A stretch of DNA of 64,000 nucleotides, from assembly GCA_037179515.1 (NCBI GenBank), contig JAXCGZ010003804.1, forward strand, positions 28,501-92,500, read 5' to 3'. This stretch comes from Halocaridina rubra. Taxonomy: Eukaryota; Arthropoda; Malacostraca; Decapoda; Atyidae. Made by a program: the position numbers and the translations under genes. Below are positions 25,800 to 64,000 of this stretch, piece after piece. The notes beneath the pieces were generated by a model. That model made no database searches. It saw only the letters and a list, made by a program, of their open reading frames with translations, and was not told where the DNA came from. How positions within the stretch are numbered: the stretch's first letter is position 1; each line of letters starts with the position of its first letter.

Positions 25800-26441
25800 A
25801 TCAATTAAAACTGAATGTGTAAAATAAAAGTTTTAAAGCATGTATGGCTGTGTGACGGATTAATAATTCGTCACACAGTCATCATTCGGAATGATTTTAT
25901 GGACAAGTAACTGGGGTATCATGACGAAGATTCGTACTCATACACAGTACCATTATTGGACATGTTCTTTTCTTGTGACAACATGAAGTCCTCGTGCTGC
26001 ATGATATAACTGTGTGGGACATTTCATCAGGCTATGATATTTATAGAAATATTCTGTTTGGTAGATATTAATTTTGGTGAATGTAATCAAAATATAGGAA
26101 TTTCAAATCAATAGCAAAAATTCCTCATTTCTCCATCAGTAACCCAAATTCCCCAATTCCGGGGAAAATTTTCCATGATTGGTAACAATGTCGAAGAAAA
26201 GTAAAAACAGCAGCACTGTGTTGTAGAGATGCTGCTATTAACCTCACAGTTGCTTCGTACGTTTAAGCCCCGCCCATTCTTCTTCATGTTTGCAGTTTCA
26301 AATCCGAGATGGCAGTAGCAGTAGTATTAATTGTTATTTCTTTCCTCTTCTCATTTATATCTTAAAAAAATCTATTACATCCCTCTTTCTTAAATACACA
26401 AATAGACAAAACATTCCCGAATAGCGCATTCAGATATTATT
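25800..26441. other. intergenic, no recognisable feature
   Basis: AT-rich sequence. A small open frame starting ATGGCAGTAGCAGTAG near 26310 has no recognisable homology. Confidence 0.4.
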
Positions 26442-26526
26442 AAGGAAATCTGATGGAGATTTGGGTAACACAATTAGGAAGTTCAGACAATGATTCGGCC
26501 TTGACAAACCATAGGTGCTATTTGCT
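26442..26526. repeat. 85-bp duplicate of hAT remnant sequence
   Basis: Matches 25449-25533 with two visible substitutions in the same orientation. The duplicate ends exactly where the minus-strand CR1-like LINE begins. Confidence 0.92.
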
Positions 26527-29027
26527 TGAGATAGCATTAACTACCTCCTCACTTAGCCAATTCCAATTATCAACTACTCTTACACTGAAAAAGTATTTCC
26601 TTACATCCTGCAAAGAAGTTTTCTTATGAAGCTTCAAACTATGACCTCTAGTTCTAGAGCCAGCCACATCAAAATATCGATCCCTATCCACTCTATCATA
26701 ACCATGAAGGAATTTAAAGACTGTCACCATATCCCCCCTCAATCTTCTAGCTTCCAGTGATGGTAAGTCTAATTACCTCAGCCTCTCATCATAACTGAGA
26801 TTGCGTATTTCTGGCACCAGTTTCGTGGCATGTCTTTCAACTTTTTCAAGCTTAGCTATGTGCTTTTTCTAGTGTGGATTCCAAAAGGGGGCTGCATATT
26901 CGAGTTTTGGCCTCACATAGGTTACATAAATATTTCTGAACATTTCCTTGTCCATGTGCCTGAAGGCTACCCTTACAATTGATAAGAATGCATATGTTGC
27001 CCTTACTATGCCATTTATATGTATTCCTGGAGACAAATCTGCCAGTATGTTTACTCCTAGATCTCTCTCATTTTCTGTCTCTTGAAGTTGTACTCCAGCC
27101 ACCGAGTAGTCAAGCTTGGGCCTTTTTGCACTTGTACCCATTCTCATTACCTTACATTTTGAAGTATTGAATTTCATTAGCCACTTTTCTGACCACTCAT
27201 GTAGACTATTTAGATCCTCCTGAAGTTCTCTACCATTGTTCTCGTATTTTACTTTCTTCACAATCTTTGCATCATCTGCAAACATATTCATGAATTAATT
27301 TACAGACTCTGGTAGGTCATTTATATATACAAGGAACAAAAGTGGCCCTAAAACTGAGCCCTGTGGAACTCCACTACTAACTCTTCTCCATTCAGACACT
27401 GAGTGTCTTACTCTAACCCTCTGTTCCCTTCCTTCTAAGTAAGTTTTTATCCATTCCAAGACATTTCCACCTATTCTAGCCATTGCTTGCAGCTTCCTAA
27501 TAAGTCTCCCATGCATAACAGTGTCAAACGCTTTCTGGAAGTCTAGGAATATGCAATCTGCCCAGCCCTCTCTTTCCTGTAAGATTCGGCTTACATCATC
27601 ATAAAATTCTAATAAGAATGTTACTGTTGATCTACCTTCTCTGAAGCCATGTTGCCTCACTGACAAAAAGTTGAAGGATTCCAAGTGAAGAGAGATATGT
27701 TTCCTTAGTAGTTTCTCCATAACTTTGCAAACTATGCTTGTCAAGGACTCTGGTCTATAGATCAGAGCTATATCCCTCCTTCCCTTTTTGAAGCTAGGTA
27801 TCACATTTGCTTGTTTCCAGCATCTTGGAATCTCCCCTGACTCCAGTGACTTTTTAAACATGATACTTAGTGCCACTGATATTGAGTTTGCGCATTTTTT
27901 AAGTACATGAGGGGATAGGTCATCAGGACCTGTAGCTTTATGAACATCTAAATCCATCAGCGCTTTGCATACCTCTGTGGCTGTAAGGTTGATGTTCTCT
28001 AATGCCAGCCATTGAGCTTCTATTTCTGCAATCTGAGGGGGTGGGGTATTTTCTACTGTATATACTGACTGAAACTCCTTGTTCAATTCTTTGCAGATCT
28101 CTTCATCCGTCTCAGTGATGCTTCCATCCGCTCTCTTTAGCCTTAAAACCTGTTCTTTTACCTTCAGTTTTCCTCTGATAAAGCTGTGGAAAAGCTTGGG
28201 ATTTTCTTTAGCCTTCCTGGTGATGTTCCTCTCATAGTCTCTCTCTGCCTCTCTCCTTTTACTTAGGTAGTCATTTCTTGCTCTTTTGTAGGTTTGCCAG
28301 GCATTTATGTTTTTTCTTCTCCTATACCTTTTCCAGCATTTGTCTCTCCACTCCTTAGCTCGTTTACACTCATTATCGAACCATTTCTCTCTGGCATGAA
28401 TTACACCTACTTTGGTGACAGGTATGCAGCAATCTACAATCTTCCCATATTTCCCACAAAAGATGTCATACATTTCTTGTACAGATTTGTTGTAAAATAA
28501 TGTTCTCCAGTCAATAACTGCAAAAAGCTCATTCATATTGATGTAATGTCCTTTCGGATAGTTAATCCTCATGTCCTCAGTGCCTCTACTCTCAGGCAGA
28601 ATATTTTCAATGATATGCTCCATCAACAACACACAGTGGTCACTCTTTCCAATTGGTGGTTCATACTCAATTTTTTCAATATCCAACACATTATCTGTGA
28701 ATACTAGATCAAGTAGTGATGGCTCATCCCCACCCCTGGCCCTCGTTGGTTCCACTACATGTTGGTGTAGGATATTCCCTTGTACGCAATCTAGGAATCT
28801 TGCCCCGAATGAGTCCTCACCACTGTGTGGGTCAAGATTTATCCAATGTATCTCTTTATGATTAAAATCTCCCATAATCAAAATCCTACATTTTTTCTCC
28901 CGTGCCATGTTAACAACTGAGTTTATGACTTCAATAGTACCTACATGACTTTCCTCATAAACTTCAAGCCTATTCAGGTTCCTTGGTGGGTTATATGCAA
29001 CAGTTATTATAATGCTCTCTGGCCCAG

Positions 29028-29030
<3 letters not shown>
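26527..29030 (-). mobile_element. CR1-like LINE copy (endonuclease to C-terminus), 3' UTR missing
   Basis: The longest copy of this family in the window. On the minus strand it encodes the end of an APE-type endonuclease (ILIMGDFNHKEIHW, then LLDLVFTDN and KSDHCVL) and a reverse transcriptase with FLDFQKAFD (motif A), [20 protein letters not shown] (motif B) and FADDAKIV (motif C). The C-terminal KLEKVQRHATKLVP and VDNWNWLSEEVVNA segments are typical of CR1/L2-type elements. Breaks are an in-frame TAA at 27294-27292 just before FADD, a TAG near 26867 and a frame loss near 26760. The element stops before its 3' UTR, at the 85-bp hAT duplicate. Its 5' side stops at (TA)n. Confidence 0.92.

Positions 29031-29111
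<81 letters not shown>
29030..29111. repeat. (TA)n microsatellite
   Basis: TA dinucleotides between the LINE 5' truncation and the SINE 3' end. Confidence 0.97.
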
Positions 29112-29554
<443 letters not shown>

Positions 29555-30484
29555 TAAGGGTAACTTTTGTTCCTTGTGTATGTAAATGACCTACCAGAGT
29601 CTGTAAATTCATTCAGGAATAAGTTTGCAGATGATGCAAAGATTGTGAAGAAAGTAAGAGGTGAAAACAAAGGTAGAAAGCTTCATGAAGAGCTAAATAG
29701 TCTACATGAGTGGTCAGAAAAGTGGCTAATGACATTCAATACTTTTAAATGTAAGGTAATGAGAATGGGTACAAGTGCAAGAAGACCCAAGCTTGACTAC
29801 TCAATGGCAGGAGTAGAACTTAAAAGACAGAGAATAAGAGAAATCCAGGAGTAAACATACTGGCCGATTTGTCTCCAGAAATGTATATAAATGGCAAAGT
29901 AAGGGCAGCAAATGCTTTCTTAGCAAATGTAAATGTAGTCATTTGTCACATGGACATGGAAATGTTTAGAAATATTTATGTAACCTATGTGATGGCCAAA
30001 GCTTGACCATGCAGCCCCCTTTTGGAATTTACACTTGGAAACACATAATTAAGCTGGAAAAAGTTAAAAGAAAACTGGTGCCAGAAGTTTGCAAACTCAG
30101 TTATGAGGAGAGGCTGAGGGAATTAGATATATCATCACTCGATGCTAGAAGAATGAGGGGAATATGGTGACGAATTTTAAATACCTTCGTGGTTATGACA
30201 AAGTGGATAGGGATCGATATTTTGATATGGCTGGCACTAGAACTAGAGGTCATAGCTTGAAGCTTGATAAGAAAACTTTTTGAAGGATGTAAGTAAGTAC
30301 TTTTTTTTTTTTAGTGTAAAAGTAGTTGATAAATGGAATTTGCTAAGTGAGGAGGTAGTTAATGCTAACTCAATCCATAATATTAAGGACAAGTGTGATA
30401 AGTATGACTGAGTACAAAAAAATGGAACAGAATTGGAGACGGGGAGTTATGAGCATGGGGCTCATTCCCGTAAGCACAATTAGG

Positions 30485-30487
<3 letters not shown>
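29555..30487 (+). mobile_element. CR1-like LINE 3' third, flanked by (TA)n
   Basis: Plus-strand copy from the middle of the RT ([26 protein letters not shown]) to the 3' tail CACAATTAGGTAATTA. It is more diverged than the other copies, with many frameshifts. It has TTCATTCAG where two other copies have TTAATTCATG, so it lacks their shared stop codon. Its 5' truncation and its 3' tail both abut (TA)n. Confidence 0.9.
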
Positions 30488-30714
<227 letters not shown>

Positions 30715-30779
30715 CATCTATCTTGTGACTTTCAGAGTACAACTTCAACCTCACTGTCGCTGCAAAGGAAACTCTGGTG

Positions 30780-31164
30780 TTAACACCAATCAATTGCAGA
30801 AATCTGATAAAAAAAAAAAGGACATAATTATATAACTGATCCCCAACTGAACGAGCACAATATTTCAATAGTTTCTAGACCCAGTCAAGCTGAATGAGAA
30901 AAATACTGAAAAATCTATTCAGTGTTCAGGAAAGAAATATATATTTAGGCTATCATCGCTAGAGTAAAAAATTGAGTGTGACGTATTATCATCTCCATTA
31001 AAAGGAAAGTGGGAAATTGCAAAGGCAGTCACATCTAAAAAGAAAAATGAAATGTATGAGTCATCTTTTTCTGAATATCTGGTAAATAATTTACAGAATT
31101 ATACTCGAATACCTCTCTTGATTATAAGACTGAAAATGTTAGAGATGATATAATGACTGATCAA
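30780..31164. other. intergenic, no recognisable feature
   Basis: AT-rich sequence without a recognised repeat or coding segment. Confidence 0.4.
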
Positions 31165-31165
31165 C

Positions 31166-31249
<84 letters not shown>

Positions 31250-31463
31250 GCAGTTACCGTGGCTCAAGCGGTAGCGTCCGCGACATTGAGGCGTCAGGTC
31301 GAGGGTTCGCGCCCCGACACGGTCTGAGGTTAACAAGGGCATGCACTCAGGGTAACGATTACAAAAGCCAAAACAAGTCCTTCGCAAAAAGGCAACCGTC
31401 CTAGCCCTCGGTAGAAAAGGGGGCCCGTGACGTAAAACCGGAACAAATTATTATTTTTATTAC

Positions 31464-31543
<80 letters not shown>
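31165..31543 (+). mobile_element. SINE family 1 inside a (TTA)n microsatellite
   Basis: The SINE occupies 31250-31446 (A box TGGCTCAAGCGG, B box GGTTCGCGCCC, 3' end ACCGGAACAA). (TTA)n lies on both sides (31165-31249 and 31450-31543), in the same register type, consistent with insertion into, or later expansion of, a trinucleotide tract. Confidence 0.93.
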
Positions 31544-31544
<1 letters not shown>

Positions 31545-31545
<1 letters not shown>

Positions 31546-32180
31546 TCTATTGATATTACTTGTATATTAGCACAATCTTTACAGAAGACATGTATAAAGG
31601 CTGCATGAAAGTGGATGTTATCGTCCGTACATTAGCAGAAGACCTAGCAAGAGGGTCAGCCCCTCTCTTTTTATCTCTCTTTTTTCCACTGTCGTGTTCT
31701 TCCCTCCAAATCCTTCCCATTCTATTTCCCTCTTCTCTAATGATGACATCTTAAATAAGGCTAAGAGAGTTCACTCGAAGCCGTCACCAATCCTCCCCCC
31801 ATCCTATCCCAATTATTAGTTCAGTTCAGCAGAAGACAAGCCAAAATGATAGTAAAGACATATTCAGAAGACTTATGATATAAGTCTTTTAATCGTATAT
31901 GTTTTCATGTTTACATTCATAGACTTGCTTACACGTTCCTATCACCTAATTTCCCTTCGTTCCCGGTAATCTCCTAGGGCTAAATGCATGCACGCGGCGC
32001 CATCAACTCTCCCTCCTTCACAGCTATCCGATCCAATCTTTTCTCTTCCTCCACATTTTTATGGCATCTGACCAACAACAAAAAAAAAAGAAAAAAAAAG
32101 GAGACTACTAACCCTGTTAAGAATGTTTTGAAGGATTTCATTATATTTACAAATAAGACCTGATTTCTATTCCAGATCAC
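31545..32180. other. intergenic, no recognisable feature
   Basis: No coding or repeat homology recognised. A-rich runs occur near 32080-32100, just before the RTE-like element. Confidence 0.4.
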
Positions 32181-32184
32181 TTAT

Positions 32185-35100
32185 ATATGGGTCCACCATG
32201 GCCCATCCACCCCTGGGTGGCACAGCATCAAAGAATAGCCCCAACGTATTCCCTGCGTGTCGTAAGAGGCGACTAAAAGTGGACGGGGGCAAGGGGACTG
32301 GGAATTCCCCACTTGTATTAACCTCACGCGTGACTTCAAAGAAGAAGGGGAGTAGAGGGGAGACTAACTTCTCCCCAAACTCTAGTTTTGGGGTGTCTAA
32401 ATGTGCGAGGTTGTAGTACAATAGAGAACAAAAGATGTGAGATTGGATATATGTTTGGTAGGAGGAGGATGGATGTATTGGCATTGTGTGAGACGAAGAT
32501 GAAAGGAAAAGGAGAAGTGGCATTTGGTGATGTGACAGGTAGGGTGTCTGGGGTTGAAAGGGGGAGAGCGAGAGGTGGGGCATTATTGCTGAGTGAATGG
32601 ATGGTAAATAAGGTAGTGGAATGGAGAGAAGTGTCATCTAGGCTGATGTGGATGAGGGCTAGGATAGGTAGGGAATGTTGGGCTTTTGTTAGTGCGTATG
32701 GGCCAGGATGTGAGAGAAGTGAGGAAGAGCGGGATGAATTCTAGAATGAGTTAACTAGGTGTGTGGATGGTTTGAGTAGAAGGAACTATGTAGTTGTGTT
32801 GGGTGACTTGAATGCCAGAGTGGGTGATGGAGAGGTAGAAGGTGTTGTAGGAAAGTATGGGGTACCAGGTGGGAATGAGAGTGGCGAGAGACTGTTAGAT
32901 ATGTGTGTGGAACAAGAGTTGGTGATAGGTAATAGTTTTTCAAGAAGAAGTTAATAAATAAGTATACATGGATGAGAGTGGCAAATGGAAGAGTGAAAGA
33001 AAGAGCACTGATGGATTATGTGTTGGTAGCAAAGAGCAAGATTGGTAGAGTGAAAGATAAGCATGCATTTAGGGGTGTGGCTGCTGGGATGTCTGATCAT
33101 TTTTTTGTTGAGGCAAAAGTGGTAGCAGCAAAGGAGTGGAGAAATAGAGTGGGGGGATGTAGAAAGGAAATGGTGAAGGTGGAAGAGTTGAAGAAAGCCA
33201 GAGAAGAGACAGGAATATCAGGACAGGTTGAAAGTGGCATATGACAGATTGAAAGAAAGAGAAGTTGGGGAGTTAGAGGAAGAATGGGGTTTGATGAAAG
33301 AATGTTTTGTGGGACATGCAAGTGATGTGTGTGGAAAGAGGTTTGTTGGAGGTGGCATGAGGAGGGGCAGCGAGTGGTGGAATGAAGGGGTGAAAATGAA
33401 GGTGGAAGAGAAAAAGAGGGCTTTTGAGGAATGGCTGCAGTGTAAAAAGAGGGAGAAGTATGAAAGATATAAGGAGAAAAATGTGGAAACCAAGCGGAAG
33501 GTAGAGGAAGAGAAGAGGTTGGCAAATGTTAGGTGGGGACAGGATTTTAGTAGGTCATAAGAGGAGCATAAAAAGAAGCTGTGGAAAGAAATGAAGAGAG
33601 TAAGGAAGGGTGGATCGAGGATGGAAGAGACAGCAAAAGGTGTGAATGGACAGATTTTAAGAGGAAACGATGCAAGGAAAAGATGGGCAGAATATTTTGA
33701 GTGCTTGCTGAATGTTGAGGAAGATAGAGAGGCAGCTATAGTGGCAGTGGGGGGGGGGTGTTCAAGTGCCAGTAATGGGAGATGAAAATGAGAGAGAGAT
33801 TACAAGAGAGGAGGTGAAAAGGGCATTGTATGAAGCGAAAGCAGGTAAAGCACCTAGAATGGGTGGTGTGAGAGCAGAGATGTTGAAAGAAGGGGGTGTG
33901 ACTGCATTGATATGGTTAGTGAGTGTTTACTATATGCTTTATGTTGTCAATGGTGCCAGTGGAATAGGTGGTTGCTTTTATAGTGCCCCTATACAAATGT
34001 AAGCGAGAGGTGTATGATTGCAGTAACTTTAGGGGTATAAGTTTGTTGAGTATGGTAGGAAAAGTGTATGGTAGGATACTGATTAATAGGATTAGGAATA
34101 AGAAGGAAAATGTGATTGCAGAAGTGCAGAGTGGTTTTAGGAGAGGTAGAGGTTGTATAGATCAGATTTTCATAGTTAGGCAGTTATGTGAGAAATATTT
34201 AGCAAAGGGTAAGGATATGTATTTTGCATTTTTGGATCTTGAGAAAGCGTATGATAGAACTTATAGAGAGGCAATGTGGAATGTTTTGAGATTATATGGA
34301 TTTGATGGTAAACTGTTGCATGCAGTGAAGAGTTTGTATGAGGGCAGTAGAGCTTGTGTTAGGGTAGGGAATGAAGTGAGTGAGTGGTCTCCAGTGAGTG
34401 TGGGACTGAGACAGGGATGTGTGATGTCACCATGGTTGTTCAATTTGTATACTGATGGAGTTGTAAGAGAGGTGAATGAGCGAGTGTGTGGTCGAGGTTT
34501 GAGAATGGCATATGGGGATGATAACGAGTGGAAGCTGAATCAGTTGCTGTTTGCAAATGATACAGTGATGGTGGCAGAGTCAGAGGAGAAGCTGTATCAG
34601 TTAGTGTCAGAATTTGGAATGGTGTGTGAGAGAGGGAAGTTGCGAGTGAATGTGGGAAAGAGTAAGGTTATGAGGTGCACAAGAAATGAAGATGGTGCTG
34701 GATTGAATGTTATGTTGAATGGTTGGGACATTTGAAGAAGTTCATCAGTATAAGTATTTAGGCTCGGTTATAGCTGCAAATGGTGGATGGAAGCAGATGT
34801 GTGTCACAGAGTGAATGCAGGATGTAAAGTGTTGGGTGCGTTGAAAGGAGTGATGAAGAATAGAGGTTTGGAAATGAATGTTAAGAAAGTTTTGTATGAG
34901 AAAGTGGTTGTGCCAACTGTGATGTATGGATCAGAGTTATGGGGTATGAAAGTGAGTGAAAGACGGAAACTAAATGTGTTTGAGATGAAATGCCTGAGGA
35001 GTATGATTGGTGTATCTCGGTTGGATAGTGTTAGGAATGAAGTGGTGAGAGCAAGAACGGGTGTGAGGAGAGAATTTGCAGACAGAGTAGATATGAATGT

Positions 35101-35567
35101 TCTGAGATGGTTTGGCCATGTGGAAAGGATGGATGATGAAAGACTACTGAAAAAGGTGATGAATGCGAGAGTTAATGGGAGAAATGCTAGAGGGAGGCCT
35201 AGGTTTGGATGGATGGATGGAGTAAGGAGAGCCCTGAATGATAGGATGATGGATGTGAGGGAAGCAAGTGAGCGTGATAGGAATAGGAATGAGTGGCAAG
35301 CGATTGTGACGCAGCTCTGATGGGCATCTGCTGTTACCATGGGGCTGCATCATGCAAAGGTAGACCTGTGGTAGGGGCAGTAGGGGAGTTGGCAGTTATG
35401 AAGCGACACAGGTTGTAGAAGAGCCGGGAGGATGGGCTGTGGCACTCCAGCAGTGCCATCTGAACGGTCGCTAGCTCCCTTGTCATTGCCCATAGAGCAA
35501 AGTAATCCCCCTATCATTTTTTTTTATGTCGGCTACCCCCCAATTGAGGGAGACAGCCAAGGTAGAT
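32185..35567 (+). mobile_element. RTE-like LINE, nearly full length, inactive
   Basis: The 5' region has the TGTCGTAAGAGGCGACTAAA motif common in arthropod copies of this LINE type. The coding part runs from an APE-type endonuclease (DVLALCETKMKGKG near 32470, VVLGDLNARVGDGE near 32785, MSDHFFVEAKV near 33090) to a reverse transcriptase (NFRGISLLSMVGKVYGRIL, GFRRGRGCIDQIF, FLDLEKAYD, GLRQGCVMSPWLFN) and a C-terminal domain with LRWFGHVERMDDERLL and GRPRFGWMDGVRRAL. The RT active site reads FANDT where FADDT is expected, so one catalytic Asp is lost. Several stops and frameshifts break the frame (near 32742, 32953, 33243, 33558, 33784 and 34733). The 3' UTR ends GTCGGCTACCCCCCAATTG and GACAGCCAAGGTAGATAG. 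Confidence 0.9.
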
Positions 35568-35660
35568 AGATTTGGATGTATGAGTCATGGAAAGCCCATT
35601 GGAAATGTCATCATCAGTTTTATTATTGTACATCCCCTTTCGTAGAAGACAGGTAGGCTG

Positions 35661-35666
35661 TTTATT
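35661..35666 (-). terminator. ionotropic receptor polyadenylation signal
   Basis: TTTATT on the plus strand (AATAAA on the coding strand) lies 18 bases past the stop codon. A second one is at 35618-35623. Confidence 0.55.
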
Positions 35667-35684
35667 GTATTTCAGGCAGCTAGA

Positions 35685-63628
<27,944 letters not shown>

Positions 63629-64000
63629 CTGAGAAAGTGAACCTAGGGATGATGTAAATATAAACTATTTGGAACGCATTCATGGTAAGATATCTTAGGA
63701 AAAATACAGTAATATATATCGTTCCCTTACAGGTATATTATGAGTAAAAGAAAGATTTTATTTTACTGCATTGCCCTTACAGTCCCCATGTCTCAAACCT
63801 AAATGTCTACTGAAAGATTAATTAGATATGCTTTCCTTTTTATTATTTTACTAAGTCTTACACATTTTTAAGACCTCTGTGAGAGTATATCTTTTGTTTT
63901 TCAGTGAGGGGCACAAAACTGTTGCATGAGGGAATGCAGTACAACTGACTATCAAAGATGTATTTCTAAAAGTTCTGGTATAGTCATAAAGTTTCCCTTC
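63629..64000. other. IR intron upstream of the M3 exon
   Basis: No exon was recognised on either strand. The polypyrimidine acceptor TTCTCAG of the exon is at its left end (minus strand). Confidence 0.45.

Noticed and set aside
26310..26366. Small frame starting MAVAVVLIV as a signal-peptide first exon
   Set aside because: No downstream exon on the plus strand could be found and the stop follows after 18 codons.
31139..31404. Poly-Asn or poly-Tyr proteins
   Set aside because: They arise from the (TTA)n tract and SINE sequence.
32167..35353. Several antisense frames of 60-178 aa opposite the RTE-like LINE
   Set aside because: Mirror frames of the biased LINE coding sequence, Ser/Leu/Pro-rich and without homology.

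Overview
The window is animal nuclear DNA, most likely from a decapod crustacean. Three spliced genes are supported by protein identity, GT-AG splice sites and matching codon phases. Everything else is transposable elements and long microsatellites: (TA)n, (TAA)n, (GT)n and (CT)n. The decapod inference rests on the divergent ionotropic-receptor gene, the microsatellite load and the mix of CR1-, RTE- and jockey-like LINEs. The species cannot be named from the sequence.

Layout: 1-1620 holds CR1-like LINE pieces, a (TA)n block and a nested hairpin. 1791-8612 (+) is a complete seven-exon eIF3 subunit f gene. 9968-24197 (-) is a convergent six-exon GPX4-type glutathione peroxidase. GPX4 is a selenoprotein: it has an in-frame TGA at the catalytic position and a SECIS-like hairpin in its 3' UTR. 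Its introns carry a Tigger deletion derivative, tRNA-derived SINEs, a fold-back element and a decayed Tigger transposase. A 215-bp palindromic MITE lies just upstream of its first exon. 25.1-35.6 kb is intergenic and repeat-rich (hAT remnant, two CR1 copies, SINEs inside microsatellites, a nearly full-length RTE-like LINE). 35685-63628 (-) holds the last four exons of an ionotropic receptor (iGluR-like IR), whose 5' part lies beyond the right edge.

The IR intron between 40959 and 63373 is a readable record of nested insertions. A transposon-associated coding sequence (41545-54650, +) was split by an LTR retrotransposon (42335-53767, -) with a near-matching 5-bp target duplication. One LTR was then hit by a CR1 LINE. 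The retrotransposon interior received a jockey-like LINE (itself hit by a short non-autonomous derivative of its own family) and an RTE-like LINE. Further right, another jockey-like LINE was split by a 3.2-kb block made of the short derivative, (TA)n, a CR1 copy with an inverted 5' duplication, and two more CR1 3' ends inserted tail to head.

No CRISPR array, operon, rRNA or functional tRNA gene was seen. The most interesting items are the UGA-recoded GPX4 with its SECIS, the short LINE derivative made of a 5' UTR fused to a 3' tail, the CR1 tail-into-tail array, and the nesting order fixed by split coding frames and target duplications.
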